From an uncultured Bacteroides sp. (GTDB taxonomy: Bacteria > Bacteroidota > Bacteroidia > Bacteroidales > Bacteroidaceae), in the NCBI RefSeq assembly GCF_963676325.1, contig NZ_OY781099.1, positions 1,178,001 through 1,242,000 of the forward strand: a stretch of 64,000 nucleotides of DNA, read 5' to 3'. The position numbers were made by a program, and so were the translations under genes. Below are positions 17,460-27,494 of this stretch, piece after piece. Each line of letters opens with the position of its first letter. Position 1 is the first letter of the stretch. The notes beneath the pieces were generated by a model. It was not told the DNA's origin, ran no database searches, and saw only the letters and a list, made by a program, of their open reading frames with translations.

Positions 17460-20400
17460 ATGAGAAAAACGCAACGATGGTACCTTATTTGGGGTGCTTT
17501 GGCAATTGGCGTATTGCCTTTAAGCGCAGAAGTTAATGGTGGTTCGTCTAAACCCGAACAAATTCTGTCGTCTGTTCTTATGTCATCACGGAGCGGTGAA
17601 GCTCAGAATCTGGAAGCTGTTCAGCAGCAACGTAAAGTTGTAGGTACGGTAAAAGATGAAAAAGGTGTGGGAATTCCTAGTGTAAACATTAAAATTAAAG
17701 GCACAAATTATAATGCAGTTTCTGATTTTGATGGTAACTTCTCTGTTGCCGTTGATAATAATGCTGTTTTGATATTCAGCTATGTTGGATTCAATAGTCA
17801 GGAAGTTACTGTAGGTAATAAAAATAAGCTAAGTGTTATTTTAAAGGAAGATTCAAAGACTTTAAATGAAATTGTTGTAATTGGGTATGGTAAGATGAAG
17901 AAGGGTGACCTTTCGGCTGCCGTATCTACCGTGGCCAATGTAAATGCTTTACAAGAACGTCCAGTGTCAAATGCTGCTGAAATGTTGCAAGGTCAGATTC
18001 CAGGTGTATCTGTTGTATCTAATGGTGGTCACACAGGATCAACTCCAACCATTACTATTCGTGGTATGGGATCACGAAGCGGTGAATCTCCATTGTATGT
18101 TGTAGATGGTGTTCCCGGTGCTCCATTCAACTTTAGTGATGTAACTTCCATTACTGTATTAAAGGATGCGGCTTCTGCTGCTATTTATGGTGCTTATGCA
18201 GGATCGGCCGGTGTTATATTGGTTACAACCAAACAAGCTTCTGCTGGCAAACCAACATTTGAATATAGTGTGGTAAGTGGTTTATCGACTTCACAGAACC
18301 TGCCACAATCTTTGACCATTGATGAAGAGAGAAAGGTGCGGGCAGCAGCATTAGGTGGAGAACAATATTTACCTGATGGCTGGAATGTTACCAAGAATCC
18401 ATATATCGGAACTAATCGTACAGACTGGGTTGATGCCATTTTCAGAACAGCAACTTATCAGCGTCATAATTTCTCAGTGTCGGGAGGAACGGAAGATTTT
18501 TCAAATCGTTTGTCACTAGAATATAATGATAAACAGGGAACCTTATTGAATACTTATAATAAGGAAGTTACAGCACGCTTCAACTCTCAGTTCAAATTCA
18601 ATAAATACGTTCGTTTACGCGAAGATTTAAGCTGGCAACAAACAAACCCCCGAGATGTGAATACAAGCAGTGCTGAATCCGGAGTTATTCTTAGTGCTCT
18701 CGAAATGCCTCGTAATGCAGAAGTCTATACAGCCGATGGTTCATTTGGAGGAACTGCTCCTCAGGATGCTGCTTACATTTCTAAATATGGAAGTAATTAT
18801 TCCGATATTCACGGTGATGTGATTAATCCAGTAAGAACATTGACTGCTAATTTTCTAGATTATAACTGGTCAAAGACAACCTCTTCCACTTTCCTTGATA
18901 TTATGGAACCTATCAGAGGGCTGAACTTTACTTCACGTTTTACGTATAAATCTAATAATGCGTTCCAGAAAAATTTCTCTCCAAGACGATTGGAACCAGG
19001 TAAACCGTTGAATAGAAATAGTCTGTCATATTTCAGTTCCAAGTCATACGAATGGAACATTGAGAATACATTGACTTATGATCGCGTAATCAACCGTCAC
19101 AACATTGGTTTGATGGCATCTTCAACAAATACAGAATATAAGTATCGTGATTTCTCTGCTGCAGCGAATGATTTTGAAAGCGAAGAGGAAGCTTTAATGT
19201 ATTTCGGAAATGCCGGAACATATCTTAATTCAAGCGATTCTTATGCATTTGACAGAAATCTATCTATTGTAGGTAGAGCTTCATATAGTTGGGCTGATCG
19301 TTATTTCATGACAGCGTCTATGCGACGTGACTATGCAGGTCGTCTTCCCCAAGGTCAGAAATATGGTGACTTTCCTTCAGCTACTCTTGCATGGAAGTTA
19401 ACTTCCGAACCTTTTATGCCGAAAAGTGATGTACTGAATCTACTTAAATTACGTGCCAGTTGGGGACGTATTGGTAACGTGGGATCAATTGCTTATGGAT
19501 ATGGTTATCCAACTTATTCAAACTATGTGTTTGGAAGTGGTGATGTAGGTCAGCAAGCAGGTAAAGATGCTCCTGTAATGACCGGTAAATATAAAGCAAA
19601 CGGGTACAATGCAAAACTAACATGGGAAACATCAGAACAATTGGATCTAGGTATTGACCTTGCTATGTTTGATAACCGATTGAATATCGTAGCCGATTAC
19701 TTTAAGAAGAAAACAATGGGATTGATCAGACAGCAGGATGCAGGATGGACATCAAGTATCGGATTGGGTGCAATGTATATCAATGATGGTGAAATTCACA
19801 ACAGTGGTTTTGAATTTGCAGCAACATGGAAAGATAAAATCGGAGCCGTTGATTATTGGGTAAGCGGAAACTTTGCAACCCTGAAAAATGTAGTTTATAA
19901 TATTGGTGCTGCTGATGCCAGCGGTAACAAACCTGTATGGACAGATGGTGGGACATTTAAAGAGTTGAATCCTTTCCGTACTGAAGAAGGACAGCCATTG
20001 TATTCCTTTTATTTGGTTAAGAACGATGGAGTATTTAAAACTCAGGCTGAAATTGATAATTACAAAAGTGCAGATGGAAAACAAATTCAGCCAAAAGCAA
20101 AAGTTGGCGATCTGAAGTTTATTGATAAAAATGGTAATGGGTCAATAGACAGTGGTGATAAAGAATTTATGGGTAATGCTATGCCTAAATTGTCTTATGC
20201 ATTCTCTACTGGTTTTAATTGGAAAAAGCTAAGCTTCAGCATGATGTTGCAAGGTGTTGCCAATACTAAGATTTTCAATGCTTACAAGTTCCTTACATTG
20301 AATGAATCAGTAAGTAACTTTAATCGCTCACGTGAAATTCTGAAAGCTCTGGATGGTCCAAACAACGATGTTCCTCGTATTTCGGCTTCTGATCCAAATG

Positions 20401-20675
20401 GAAACTTTACTACTGTTTCTGATTATTATCTGGAAAATGGAAGTTACTTGAGAGTCAAGAATGTTACTGTTGGATACTCGCTAACCAGCCTGCTTCAGAA
20501 ATGGAACTATTTAGCTTCACGTAACAGTTCATTGGATTTAACGTTTAGCGTTGATAACCTTGCTACAATTACATCCTATTCCGGAATTGATCCTGAAGTT
20601 GGTGGAGTAGGTCTTGATGGTGGACAATATCCTGTAGCCAGAACGTTCTCATTAGGATTAAAATTGAAATTTTAA
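17460..20675 (+). CDS. SusC-family TonB-dependent transporter of PUL C
   Basis: The 1071-residue product has a signal peptide (ALAIGVLPLSAE), a polar linker, the regulatory-like domain (VVGTVKDEKGVGIPSVNIKIKG), a TonB-box region LNEIVVIGYG, and a plug with GMGSRSGESPLYVVDGVPG and LKDAASAAIYGAYAGSAG. The barrel ends ARTFSLGLKLKF. It imports the PUL substrate through the outer membrane with the SusD partner encoded 23 bp downstream. An ATG eight codons earlier (17436) is also possible; the chosen start gives a more standard signal peptide. It has its own promoter module, so it can be expressed at a different level from the two phosphoesterase genes before it. Confidence 0.95.
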   Translation: MRKTQRWYLIWGALAIGVLPLSAEVNGGSSKPEQILSSVLMSSRSGEAQNLEAVQQQRKVVGTVKDEKGVGIPSVNIKIKGTNYNAVSDFDGNFSVAVDNNAVLIFSYVGFNSQEVTVGNKNKLSVILKEDSKTLNEIVVIGYGKMKKGDLSAAVSTVANVNALQERPVSNAAEMLQGQIPGVSVVSNGGHTGSTPTITIRGMGSRSGESPLYVVDGVPGAPFNFSDVTSITVLKDAASAAIYGAYAGSAGVILVTTKQASAGKPTFEYSVVSGLSTSQNLPQSLTIDEERKVRAAALGGEQYLPDGWNVTKNPYIGTNRTDWVDAIFRTATYQRHNFSVSGGTEDFSNRLSLEYNDKQGTLLNTYNKEVTARFNSQFKFNKYVRLREDLSWQQTNPRDVNTSSAESGVILSALEMPRNAEVYTADGSFGGTAPQDAAYISKYGSNYSDIHGDVINPVRTLTANFLDYNWSKTTSSTFLDIMEPIRGLNFTSRFTYKSNNAFQKNFSPRRLEPGKPLNRNSLSYFSSKSYEWNIENTLTYDRVINRHNIGLMASSTNTEYKYRDFSAAANDFESEEEALMYFGNAGTYLNSSDSYAFDRNLSIVGRASYSWADRYFMTASMRRDYAGRLPQGQKYGDFPSATLAWKLTSEPFMPKSDVLNLLKLRASWGRIGNVGSIAYGYGYPTYSNYVFGSGDVGQQAGKDAPVMTGKYKANGYNAKLTWETSEQLDLGIDLAMFDNRLNIVADYFKKKTMGLIRQQDAGWTSSIGLGAMYINDGEIHNSGFEFAATWKDKIGAVDYWVSGNFATLKNVVYNIGAADASGNKPVWTDGGTFKELNPFRTEEGQPLYSFYLVKNDGVFKTQAEIDNYKSADGKQIQPKAKVGDLKFIDKNGNGSIDSGDKEFMGNAMPKLSYAFSTGFNWKKLSFSMMLQGVANTKIFNAYKFLTLNESVSNFNRSREILKALDGPNNDVPRISASDPNGNFTTVSDYYLENGSYLRVKNVTVGYSLTSLLQKWNYLASRNSSLDLTFSVDNLATITSYSGIDPEVGGVGLDGGQYPVARTFSLGLKLKF

Positions 20676-20698
20676 TAACCCGGTTAAAAGTTTAAAAG

Positions 20699-22366
20699 AT
20701 GAAATTTAAAACATTATCAATATTACTGCTGTCATCACTCACTTTAGCATCGTGTAATGATTGGCTGGATGTAAAATCAGAAGGAACTGCTACTGAAGCT
20801 AGTTTCTGGAAATCAGATAAGGACTTTAGTGACGCCTTAGTTGCGGTTTATTCAAATATGGAATTAGAAGAGACCTGGGGACGAAATCTGTTCTGGGAAC
20901 AAGGAGCATCAGACGATGTGTTCTATTCCCGTGCAAGAGGTAACGCTCAAATGAACTTGGCTAACCTGAATATGGATGGAAATACGGAAGGTAGTATTAA
21001 GGATATCTATAATTATATGTACCAGATGATGGCTCGTTCAAACAACATCATTTATAATGGGTTGAAATTACAAAGTCCTTCTGTTGCTATTAGTCGCCAT
21101 ATTGGTGAGGCCTATTTCTTGCGTGCTTTTTCTCATTTCATGATCGCCTACCGTTACGGAAGAGCTGATAATGGAGTTCCATTTGTAAGATATGAGGACT
21201 ATAATCCTTATGATGACAGTACAATTCCTCCACAAAGAGCAACTGTGATGGAAAATTATGATCTCATTATCAAGGATCTGGATAAAGCAATTGAAAGACT
21301 TCCCTGGTTTAATGAATATACAGAAGCTGATTATGGCCGTGCTACTAAAGATGCTGCAATTGCATTAAAGGTAAAAACCTATGCTTACTGGGCACAGCAT
21401 GATAAAACAAAATGGGCACAGATTCCTGCTTTGGTAGATAAACTGGAAACAGAAGGCGGACGCGGTTTGCTAAATAATTTTGCCGATGTCTTTACTGTTG
21501 CAAACGAATGGGGTAAAGAGTCTATATGGTCTGTTAATTCAACTGGTGCAACAATAGCCGGAAGTATTTTCCCGGGAATGTGTCTTGATAATAAAGGCTG
21601 GGGACGATATAATGGCTGGGGTAACTTTAAACCAACATTGGAATTATGGGCTGAATATGATCAGAATGATTTACGTCGTCCGGTTACTATCTTGCAATAT
21701 GGCGATGAGTTTACATTCTTTGGTGAGAAACGCAAGTTCTACTCTTCAACTGACCTTGAATGTGGGTTTATGTTCAATAAATATATGGAACCTTATAAAT
21801 ATGGTTCTATTGATTCAAAAGGAGCAGGAGTTTCTACCTATGTTTCAAGTAACGGTGACCGTCCTACAACAGATTTGAATGTTCCTATTATGCGTTTTGC
21901 TGAAATGCTATTGTTTAAAACTGAAGCTTTGATTGAGCAAGGTAAAAGTGGTGAAGCTGCTCCTGTGCTAAACAGAATAACTAAGCGTGCCGGTATGGGT
22001 GAACCATATAAGAATCCTACAATCTATGATTTAATGCACGAACGTCGTTGTGAGCTGGCCGGTGAATATACTGATCGTGTAATGGACCTTAAACGTTGGG
22101 CTGCCGAAGGATACACTGATGCTAAGACTCGTTTGGAATCGTCTAAACATGGTTTGAAGTATTTAAATCGTTCAGATGCAGCATCTGCTTTGGATACTAC
22201 TAATGGTGCGGAAATGACTATGAATGGAAAAACATACAAAGGAGTTATTCAGATTATGTCAGCTAAGACTTACGATGCAAAAGATTGTGTGTTGCCCTAT
22301 GCGGTTAATGAAGTGATTAAAGCCAAGGGTGCATTGAAACAGAATGATGGTTATCCATCCAAATAA
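20699..22366 (+). CDS. SusD/RagB-family outer-membrane lipoprotein of PUL C
   Basis: The 555-residue product has a lipobox (TLASC, Cys about 19) followed by NDWLDVKSEG, the standard SusD start. Helical repeat segments follow (EAYFLRAFSHFMIAYRYG) and the C-terminal RagB signature (LMHERRCELAGEYTDRVMDLKRW). It forms the surface lid of the SusC transporter and selects the glycan. It lies 23 bp after susC, and a hairpin follows before the GH92 gene, probably adjusting how much message runs on into the enzymes. Confidence 0.95.
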   Translation: MKFKTLSILLLSSLTLASCNDWLDVKSEGTATEASFWKSDKDFSDALVAVYSNMELEETWGRNLFWEQGASDDVFYSRARGNAQMNLANLNMDGNTEGSIKDIYNYMYQMMARSNNIIYNGLKLQSPSVAISRHIGEAYFLRAFSHFMIAYRYGRADNGVPFVRYEDYNPYDDSTIPPQRATVMENYDLIIKDLDKAIERLPWFNEYTEADYGRATKDAAIALKVKTYAYWAQHDKTKWAQIPALVDKLETEGGRGLLNNFADVFTVANEWGKESIWSVNSTGATIAGSIFPGMCLDNKGWGRYNGWGNFKPTLELWAEYDQNDLRRPVTILQYGDEFTFFGEKRKFYSSTDLECGFMFNKYMEPYKYGSIDSKGAGVSTYVSSNGDRPTTDLNVPIMRFAEMLLFKTEALIEQGKSGEAAPVLNRITKRAGMGEPYKNPTIYDLMHERRCELAGEYTDRVMDLKRWAAEGYTDAKTRLESSKHGLKYLNRSDAASALDTTNGAEMTMNGKTYKGVIQIMSAKTYDAKDCVLPYAVNEVIKAKGALKQNDGYPSK

Positions 22367-22386
22367 CTTTATAGAATGAATCAATG

Positions 22387-22417
22387 AAAGGGGATGGAGG
22401 AAATCTTCATCCCTTTT
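22387..22417 (+). terminator. Intercistronic hairpin between susD and GH92
   Basis: AAAGGGGATG (22387-22396) pairs with CATCCCTTTT (22408-22417), with one G-U pair and an 11-base loop, followed by a pyrimidine-rich tract. It may be a leaky terminator or RNA-stabilising hairpin that keeps susCD transcripts above those of the enzymes. Confidence 0.5.
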
Positions 22418-22444
22418 CTTATCTTTCGCAAAAAAAAGAAACAA

Positions 22445-25372
22445 ATGAAGGCCGTATTTAAATTATTACCACTGTTGCTTTTGCTTCCCGGATGTAATCA
22501 AACGAGAATTGAACTGGCAAGAAATGTTGACCCCTTTATTGGAACAAGAGGACATGGGCATACTTATCCCGGTGCTACTCAGCCTTTTGGGGCAGCTCAG
22601 CTAAGTCCGGATACTCGTTTTGGTAACTGGGATGCTTGCTCGGGTTATTATTATAACGATTCTACCATAAATGGATTCTCGCATACTCATTTAAGTGGAA
22701 CAGGATGCATTGATCTGGGTGATATTTTATTTCGTCCTCTGGCCAAAAGTTCGGAGACTGTTTCTTTAAAAGATATTCAGCAAGCTTCGCCCTTTTCTCA
22801 TAAAGATGAAAAAGCATATCCCGGATACTATTCAGTAATACTGAAAGATGGGAATATAAAGACAGAACTCACGTCAACTACTTATGCAGGCGTTCATCGT
22901 TACTCTTTTCCTAAAGGAACGCCGAAATCTATTGTTATTGATTTAGCTCATTCATTGGACAATGAGTTTATTTACGAAAGTGATATCGAAAAAACAGGGA
23001 TTAATGAAATTTCGGGTATGCGCCGTACCCGTGGATGGGTAGATAATCAATATGTTTATTTTGTAGCACAATTCTCTCAGCCCATTCAGTCTCTTACCTT
23101 TTTTGATGAAGGGAAAAAAGTTTTAAATAATACAACCCTTAAGGGGAAAAATATTCAGGTTGTTGCCGGATTTAATTCAAAAGATAATAATCCGATAGTA
23201 GTTAAGGTTGGCCTCTCTATAGTAAGCAGAGAGAATGCGCGCGAGAATCTGCAACACGATGTTGCGGGGTTTAACTTTGAGACTGTAAGCAACACCTCAC
23301 GTAATGAGTGGAATAAAGTGCTTTCTGCTTTTCAGGTTAGTGGCGGACAGCAAGATGAAATAAAGAATTTCTATACCGCATTGTACCATACATTGGTTGT
23401 GCCTAATATTGTCAGCGATGTTAATGGCGATTATCGTCGTCAGGATTTGTCCATTGGCCGTCTGCCGAAAGATAAAAAGCAATATTCCACTTTTTCAATT
23501 TGGGACACTTTCCGTACCTGGAATCCATTGATGACACTTACCGATACTACCCTTGTGAAAAACATGGTAAATTCGTTCCTCAGCATTTATGATGAATCCG
23601 GAGAATTGCCTATTTGGCCATTGTCATCCGGAGAAACCGGTACCATGATTGGTTACCATTCGGTATCAGTTATTGCAGATGCTTATTTGAAAGGTATACG
23701 CGGTTTTGATGCAGAAAAGGCATTGAAGGCGATGGTGGCATCTTCTGAAAAGAATAAGAAAGGAGCCGATTATTATATTAAAAACGGATTCATCCCTTCC
23801 AATATAAAAAAGGAATCAGTCTCTTGTCTTCTGGAATTTGCCTATGACGACTGGACCATAGCACAGATGGCTAAAGCGATGGGTAAAAATGATATTTACG
23901 AGACATACATAAAACGTTCTCAGAATTATATGAATGTATTCGATGGATATACAGGCTTTTTTCGAGGGAAAAGATTGGATGGTAATTGGGATACTTCATT
24001 TAACCCTTACGAGATTAGCCGCAATTACACTGAAGCCAATGCCTGGCAATATCGTTTCTTTGTTCCTCATGACATTAATGGATTAATTAGCCTTTTAGGA
24101 GGAAAAGATAACTTTGTAAGTGCCCTCGATTCTTTATTCACCACTAATTCTCCCTTGGTGGGCGATCTGGTAGATGTTTCCGGACTGGTAGGTCAGTATG
24201 CTCATGGAAATGAACCGAGCCATCACATGGCCTATTTATATAACTATGTTGGCCAACCATGGAAAACTCAAAAGTGGGTACGCCAGTTGTTGAAAGAGAT
24301 GTATCATCCCACTCCTGACGGTATTAGCGGTAATGAAGATTGCGGCCAGATGTCTGCGTGGTACGTACTTAGCAGCATTGGACTTTATCCGGTGTGTCCT
24401 GGTTCAAATGAATTTAATATTACTTCACCCTTATTTGAAAAAGCTGTAATCTCTTTGGCAAACGGGAAGAAGCTAACCATTCTCTCAAACAATCCGGAGA
24501 AAAACACCTATATTGAAAAGGTTGAGCTAAACGGAACCGTTATTGATAAAAACTATGTAACGTATAATCAACTAATGGAGGGAGGAATATTGAAATTCAC
24601 TCTGTGCCCCGAGCCCAATTATAAACGGGGTTACTCAGATAATGCTTCTCCGTATTCTTATACAAGGAAATCATTTGTCTCAACTCCTTATATTGAAAAA
24701 GACCTGGATTCTTTTCTTGGTCAGATAGAGATTAAAATGGGATCTGCTACTCCCGGTTGCGATATAAAATATACGCTTAACGGAGAAGAACCCAATGAAC
24801 AATCGCTTAACTATGATGATCCTTTTGTAATCGATAAATCAACAGAGATAAGAGCCAAAGCTTACAAAGAAGGTTTGGAACCTAGTCCCACAATGATTAT
24901 TCGTGCAACAAAGGCTGCTCTTGATGAGGCTTTAAATGTAGCACCATCCGTGCACGGAACATCATATCAATATTACGAAGGACAGTTCAATAAAGTCTCT
25001 GATATCGCATTGGCAGAAGTTAAAGAAAAAGGCATTTTAGCAGAACCATCCATATCAAAAGCTTTGCAACCCGATCATTTTGCATTTGTCTTTGAAGGTC
25101 TCATTTATGTTCCTGAAGATGGAGTCTATGAGTTACAGACAAAATCAGACGATGGCAGTATACTTTATGTGAACGGGAAAGAAGTTGTAAACAATGATGG
25201 CTCACATGCTGCGATAGCTGCAAGCGGGAAAATTGCTTTGAAAAAAGGATTCCACAGTTACAAGTTATTGTATTTTGAGGATTACGAAGGAGAAAGCATG
25301 GAGTGGGCATGGAAAATACCTCACTCAAAAGTATTCACTTCAATACCTAAGGAGAATCTTTATGTTAAGTAA
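22445..25372 (+). CDS. GH92 alpha-mannosidase lipoprotein with CHB and PA14 domains
   Basis: The 975-residue product starts with a lipobox (LLPGC, Cys about 14). The GH92 region (about 25-740) shows NVDPFIGTRGHGHTYPGA, GFSHTHLSGTG, YTEANAWQY, HGNEPSHHMAY and SGNEDCGQMSAWYV. By motif, Glu530 (TEANAWQY) and Asp632 (GNED) correspond to the acid and base known from characterised GH92 enzymes, so it is probably an active exo-alpha-mannosidase. A chitobiase-like domain (about 765-825, CDIKYTLNGEEPNEQS) and a PA14 carbohydrate-binding domain (about 850-970, SDDGSILYVNGKEV) follow. It acts at the cell surface or in the periplasm. The ATG at 22445 is chosen over 22394 because it begins the signal peptide. 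Confidence 0.93.
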   Translation: MKAVFKLLPLLLLLPGCNQTRIELARNVDPFIGTRGHGHTYPGATQPFGAAQLSPDTRFGNWDACSGYYYNDSTINGFSHTHLSGTGCIDLGDILFRPLAKSSETVSLKDIQQASPFSHKDEKAYPGYYSVILKDGNIKTELTSTTYAGVHRYSFPKGTPKSIVIDLAHSLDNEFIYESDIEKTGINEISGMRRTRGWVDNQYVYFVAQFSQPIQSLTFFDEGKKVLNNTTLKGKNIQVVAGFNSKDNNPIVVKVGLSIVSRENARENLQHDVAGFNFETVSNTSRNEWNKVLSAFQVSGGQQDEIKNFYTALYHTLVVPNIVSDVNGDYRRQDLSIGRLPKDKKQYSTFSIWDTFRTWNPLMTLTDTTLVKNMVNSFLSIYDESGELPIWPLSSGETGTMIGYHSVSVIADAYLKGIRGFDAEKALKAMVASSEKNKKGADYYIKNGFIPSNIKKESVSCLLEFAYDDWTIAQMAKAMGKNDIYETYIKRSQNYMNVFDGYTGFFRGKRLDGNWDTSFNPYEISRNYTEANAWQYRFFVPHDINGLISLLGGKDNFVSALDSLFTTNSPLVGDLVDVSGLVGQYAHGNEPSHHMAYLYNYVGQPWKTQKWVRQLLKEMYHPTPDGISGNEDCGQMSAWYVLSSIGLYPVCPGSNEFNITSPLFEKAVISLANGKKLTILSNNPEKNTYIEKVELNGTVIDKNYVTYNQLMEGGILKFTLCPEPNYKRGYSDNASPYSYTRKSFVSTPYIEKDLDSFLGQIEIKMGSATPGCDIKYTLNGEEPNEQSLNYDDPFVIDKSTEIRAKAYKEGLEPSPTMIIRATKAALDEALNVAPSVHGTSYQYYEGQFNKVSDIALAEVKEKGILAEPSISKALQPDHFAFVFEGLIYVPEDGVYELQTKSDDGSILYVNGKEVVNNDGSHAAIAASGKIALKKGFHSYKLLYFEDYEGESMEWAWKIPHSKVFTSIPKENLYVK

Positions 25373-25391
25373 AAGTTATTATGATATAAAT

Positions 25392-26258
25392 ATGAAAAAG
25401 AATCTTTTAATATTATTGTTGCCTTTCCTTGTTTCCTGGACTACTCCGAAACAAGATGTGGAAGTAAACGGCATTAATGTGATGACATTCAATATCAGGT
25501 ATGATAATCCTGATGACAGTCTGAATAATTGGAAATATCGAAAAGAGAATGCAGCCAATGCCATTCGTTTCTATGATGTAGATATTTTAGGAACGCAGGA
25601 AGTACTTCATAATCAGTTGGTCGACCTGAAGAATTTTCTTCCTGGTTATGAGGCTTTGGGAGTGGGGCGCAAAGATGGTAAAGAAGGTGGAGAATATAGT
25701 GCTCTTTGGTTTAAGAAGAATCGTTTCAGTTTGATTAAATCAGGATATTTCTGGTTGAGTCAGACACCGAACGTTCCCGGATCACTAGGGTGGGATGGTG
25801 CTTGTGAACGCATAGCAACCTGGGCTATCCTGAAAGATAAAAGAACCAGTAAAAGTGTATTCGCACTCAATACCCATTTTGATCATGTTGGGAAAGTAGC
25901 CCGTAGAGAAAGTGTAAAACTGATTCTTAACAATATTAGTAAAATAAGCAAAGGACTTCCCGTTATTGTTACCGGAGATTTTAATGCTGAACCATCATCC
26001 AGTGTAGTTAAATCTCTGACTGACACTAATGATGCCGAACACTTAACAGATTCGCGCACTGCATCACCTCTTATTTACGGTCCGGCATGGAGTTTCCACG
26101 ATTTTGGGAATATTCCTTTGAATGAACGGTCGTTGATTGATTATATTTTCGTTCGTAACGGAGTAAGAGTCTTAAAGTATGGAGTATTGGCAGAAATGAA
26201 TAACTCCACATTCCTGTCAGATCATGCTCCGGTATTGATTCGCATATCCATCCAATAA
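25392..26258 (+). CDS. Secreted endonuclease/exonuclease/phosphatase (EEP) family hydrolase
   Basis: The 288-residue product has a signal peptide (to about 18), then the EEP-family motifs VMTFNIRYDN, GTQEVLHNQ, LNTHFDHVG, VTGDFNAEPSS and a final FLSDHAPVLIRI with the catalytic Asp-His pair. This metal-dependent fold includes sphingomyelinases, inositol phosphatases and phosphodiesterases as well as nucleases. In this PUL setting a phosphodiesterase of lipid or sugar phosphates is more likely than a nuclease. The ATG at 25392, 19 bp after the GH92 stop, gives a proper signal peptide; earlier in-frame starts overlap GH92. Confidence 0.85.
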   Translation: MKKNLLILLLPFLVSWTTPKQDVEVNGINVMTFNIRYDNPDDSLNNWKYRKENAANAIRFYDVDILGTQEVLHNQLVDLKNFLPGYEALGVGRKDGKEGGEYSALWFKKNRFSLIKSGYFWLSQTPNVPGSLGWDGACERIATWAILKDKRTSKSVFALNTHFDHVGKVARRESVKLILNNISKISKGLPVIVTGDFNAEPSSSVVKSLTDTNDAEHLTDSRTASPLIYGPAWSFHDFGNIPLNERSLIDYIFVRNGVRVLKYGVLAEMNNSTFLSDHAPVLIRISIQ

Positions 26259-26275
26259 TTAATAATCATTTTAAT

Positions 26276-27418
26276 ATGAAAAAAATATTAGTAAAAGTAA
26301 CGTCTTTGGTTCTGTTCATTGCGTTATTCCCTTTAACATCACAGGCTCAAAGTCGTCAGGACAAAGAACAGACAGTTACAATTGAAGATACATACGATGT
26401 AGTTAAACTACAGGCCCCAAAAGGCAAGAAGATTAAAAACGTAATCTTTATGGTGGGTGATGGTATGAGTCTGATGCACATGTATTCGGCGTGGACTGTA
26501 AATAAAGGTAAGTTGAATCTGGATAATGCACAGGCGGTAGGCCTTTCAAAAACCTATTGTGCAAATAAGCTGATTACTGATTCCGGTGCTGGAGGAACAG
26601 CCTTTGCTACCGGACATAAAACGAATTATCACATGGTGGGAACAGATGTGAACGGGAATCCTCTTCCTTCATTGACAGACTTTGCCAAGGCAAAAAAACT
26701 CTCTACCGGTGTAGTGGTTACTTGTCGTCTGAACGATGCCACTCCGGCAGATTTCTGTTGTAACAATCCAGATCGCGATAAAAGCTATGAAATAGCAGCC
26801 GATTATACCACTTGCGATGTAGATTTCATCTTTGGAGGTGGTTCCAACTATTTTGAAAACAGACCCGACGGAAGAAATCTTTTCAGAGAGATGGAGAATA
26901 AAGGTTATCAGACTCCTCGTAAATGGAACGATCTTGCATCAATAAAGTCGGGTAAAGTACTGGCGGTATTCGATACCCTTGATTTACCTGCACCTAAGGT
27001 TCGTGGTAATATCCTTGAGAAAGCTTCAATGAAAGCTATTGGCTTGCTGTCTGAAAATAAAAAAGGTTTTTTCCTGATGATAGAAGGTTCACAGCTGGAT
27101 GATTATGGTCACTCAAATGAACTTGATTTATTAATGCAGGAGGTACTTGACTTTGACAAGACTATTGGAAAAGTATTTGAATGGGCTGCCAAAGATGGTG
27201 AAACACTTGTTGTTGTAACAGCCGACCACGAAACGGGTGGATTAACATTAGTAGGTGGCGATCTTAATAAAGGAGAAATTGTAGGAAAATTCTCAACCGG
27301 CGGACATAGCGGTGTAATGGTACCGGTGTATGCTTTTGGGCCGGGTTCGGAAAACTTTACCGGAATATATGAGAACACAGCTTTATGTGATAAAATTAAG
27401 AAGCTATTAAAGATGTAA
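26276..27418 (+). CDS. Secreted alkaline phosphatase
   Basis: The 380-residue product has a signal peptide ending TSQAQ. The alkaline phosphatase core contains FMVGDGMS (first metal-binding Asp), ITDSGAGGTAFATG with nucleophile Ser103, IEGSQLDDYGHSN and VTADHETGG, plus a late GGHSGVMVPVYAFG histidine motif. All zinc ligands appear present. It would release inorganic phosphate in the periplasm from monoesters made by the diesterases of the same operon, lying 17 bp after the EEP gene. As a member of the usual ~380-450 residue bacterial family it lacks only the longer crown insertions. Confidence 0.92.
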   Translation: MKKILVKVTSLVLFIALFPLTSQAQSRQDKEQTVTIEDTYDVVKLQAPKGKKIKNVIFMVGDGMSLMHMYSAWTVNKGKLNLDNAQAVGLSKTYCANKLITDSGAGGTAFATGHKTNYHMVGTDVNGNPLPSLTDFAKAKKLSTGVVVTCRLNDATPADFCCNNPDRDKSYEIAADYTTCDVDFIFGGGSNYFENRPDGRNLFREMENKGYQTPRKWNDLASIKSGKVLAVFDTLDLPAPKVRGNILEKASMKAIGLLSENKKGFFLMIEGSQLDDYGHSNELDLLMQEVLDFDKTIGKVFEWAAKDGETLVVVTADHETGGLTLVGGDLNKGEIVGKFSTGGHSGVMVPVYAFGPGSENFTGIYENTALCDKIKKLLKM

Positions 27419-27494
27419 TCATCAATACTTTGTTATCTGATTTAAAAAATGAGAATAGTTAACTTTAGGATACTAATCACTTAATTAGAATATT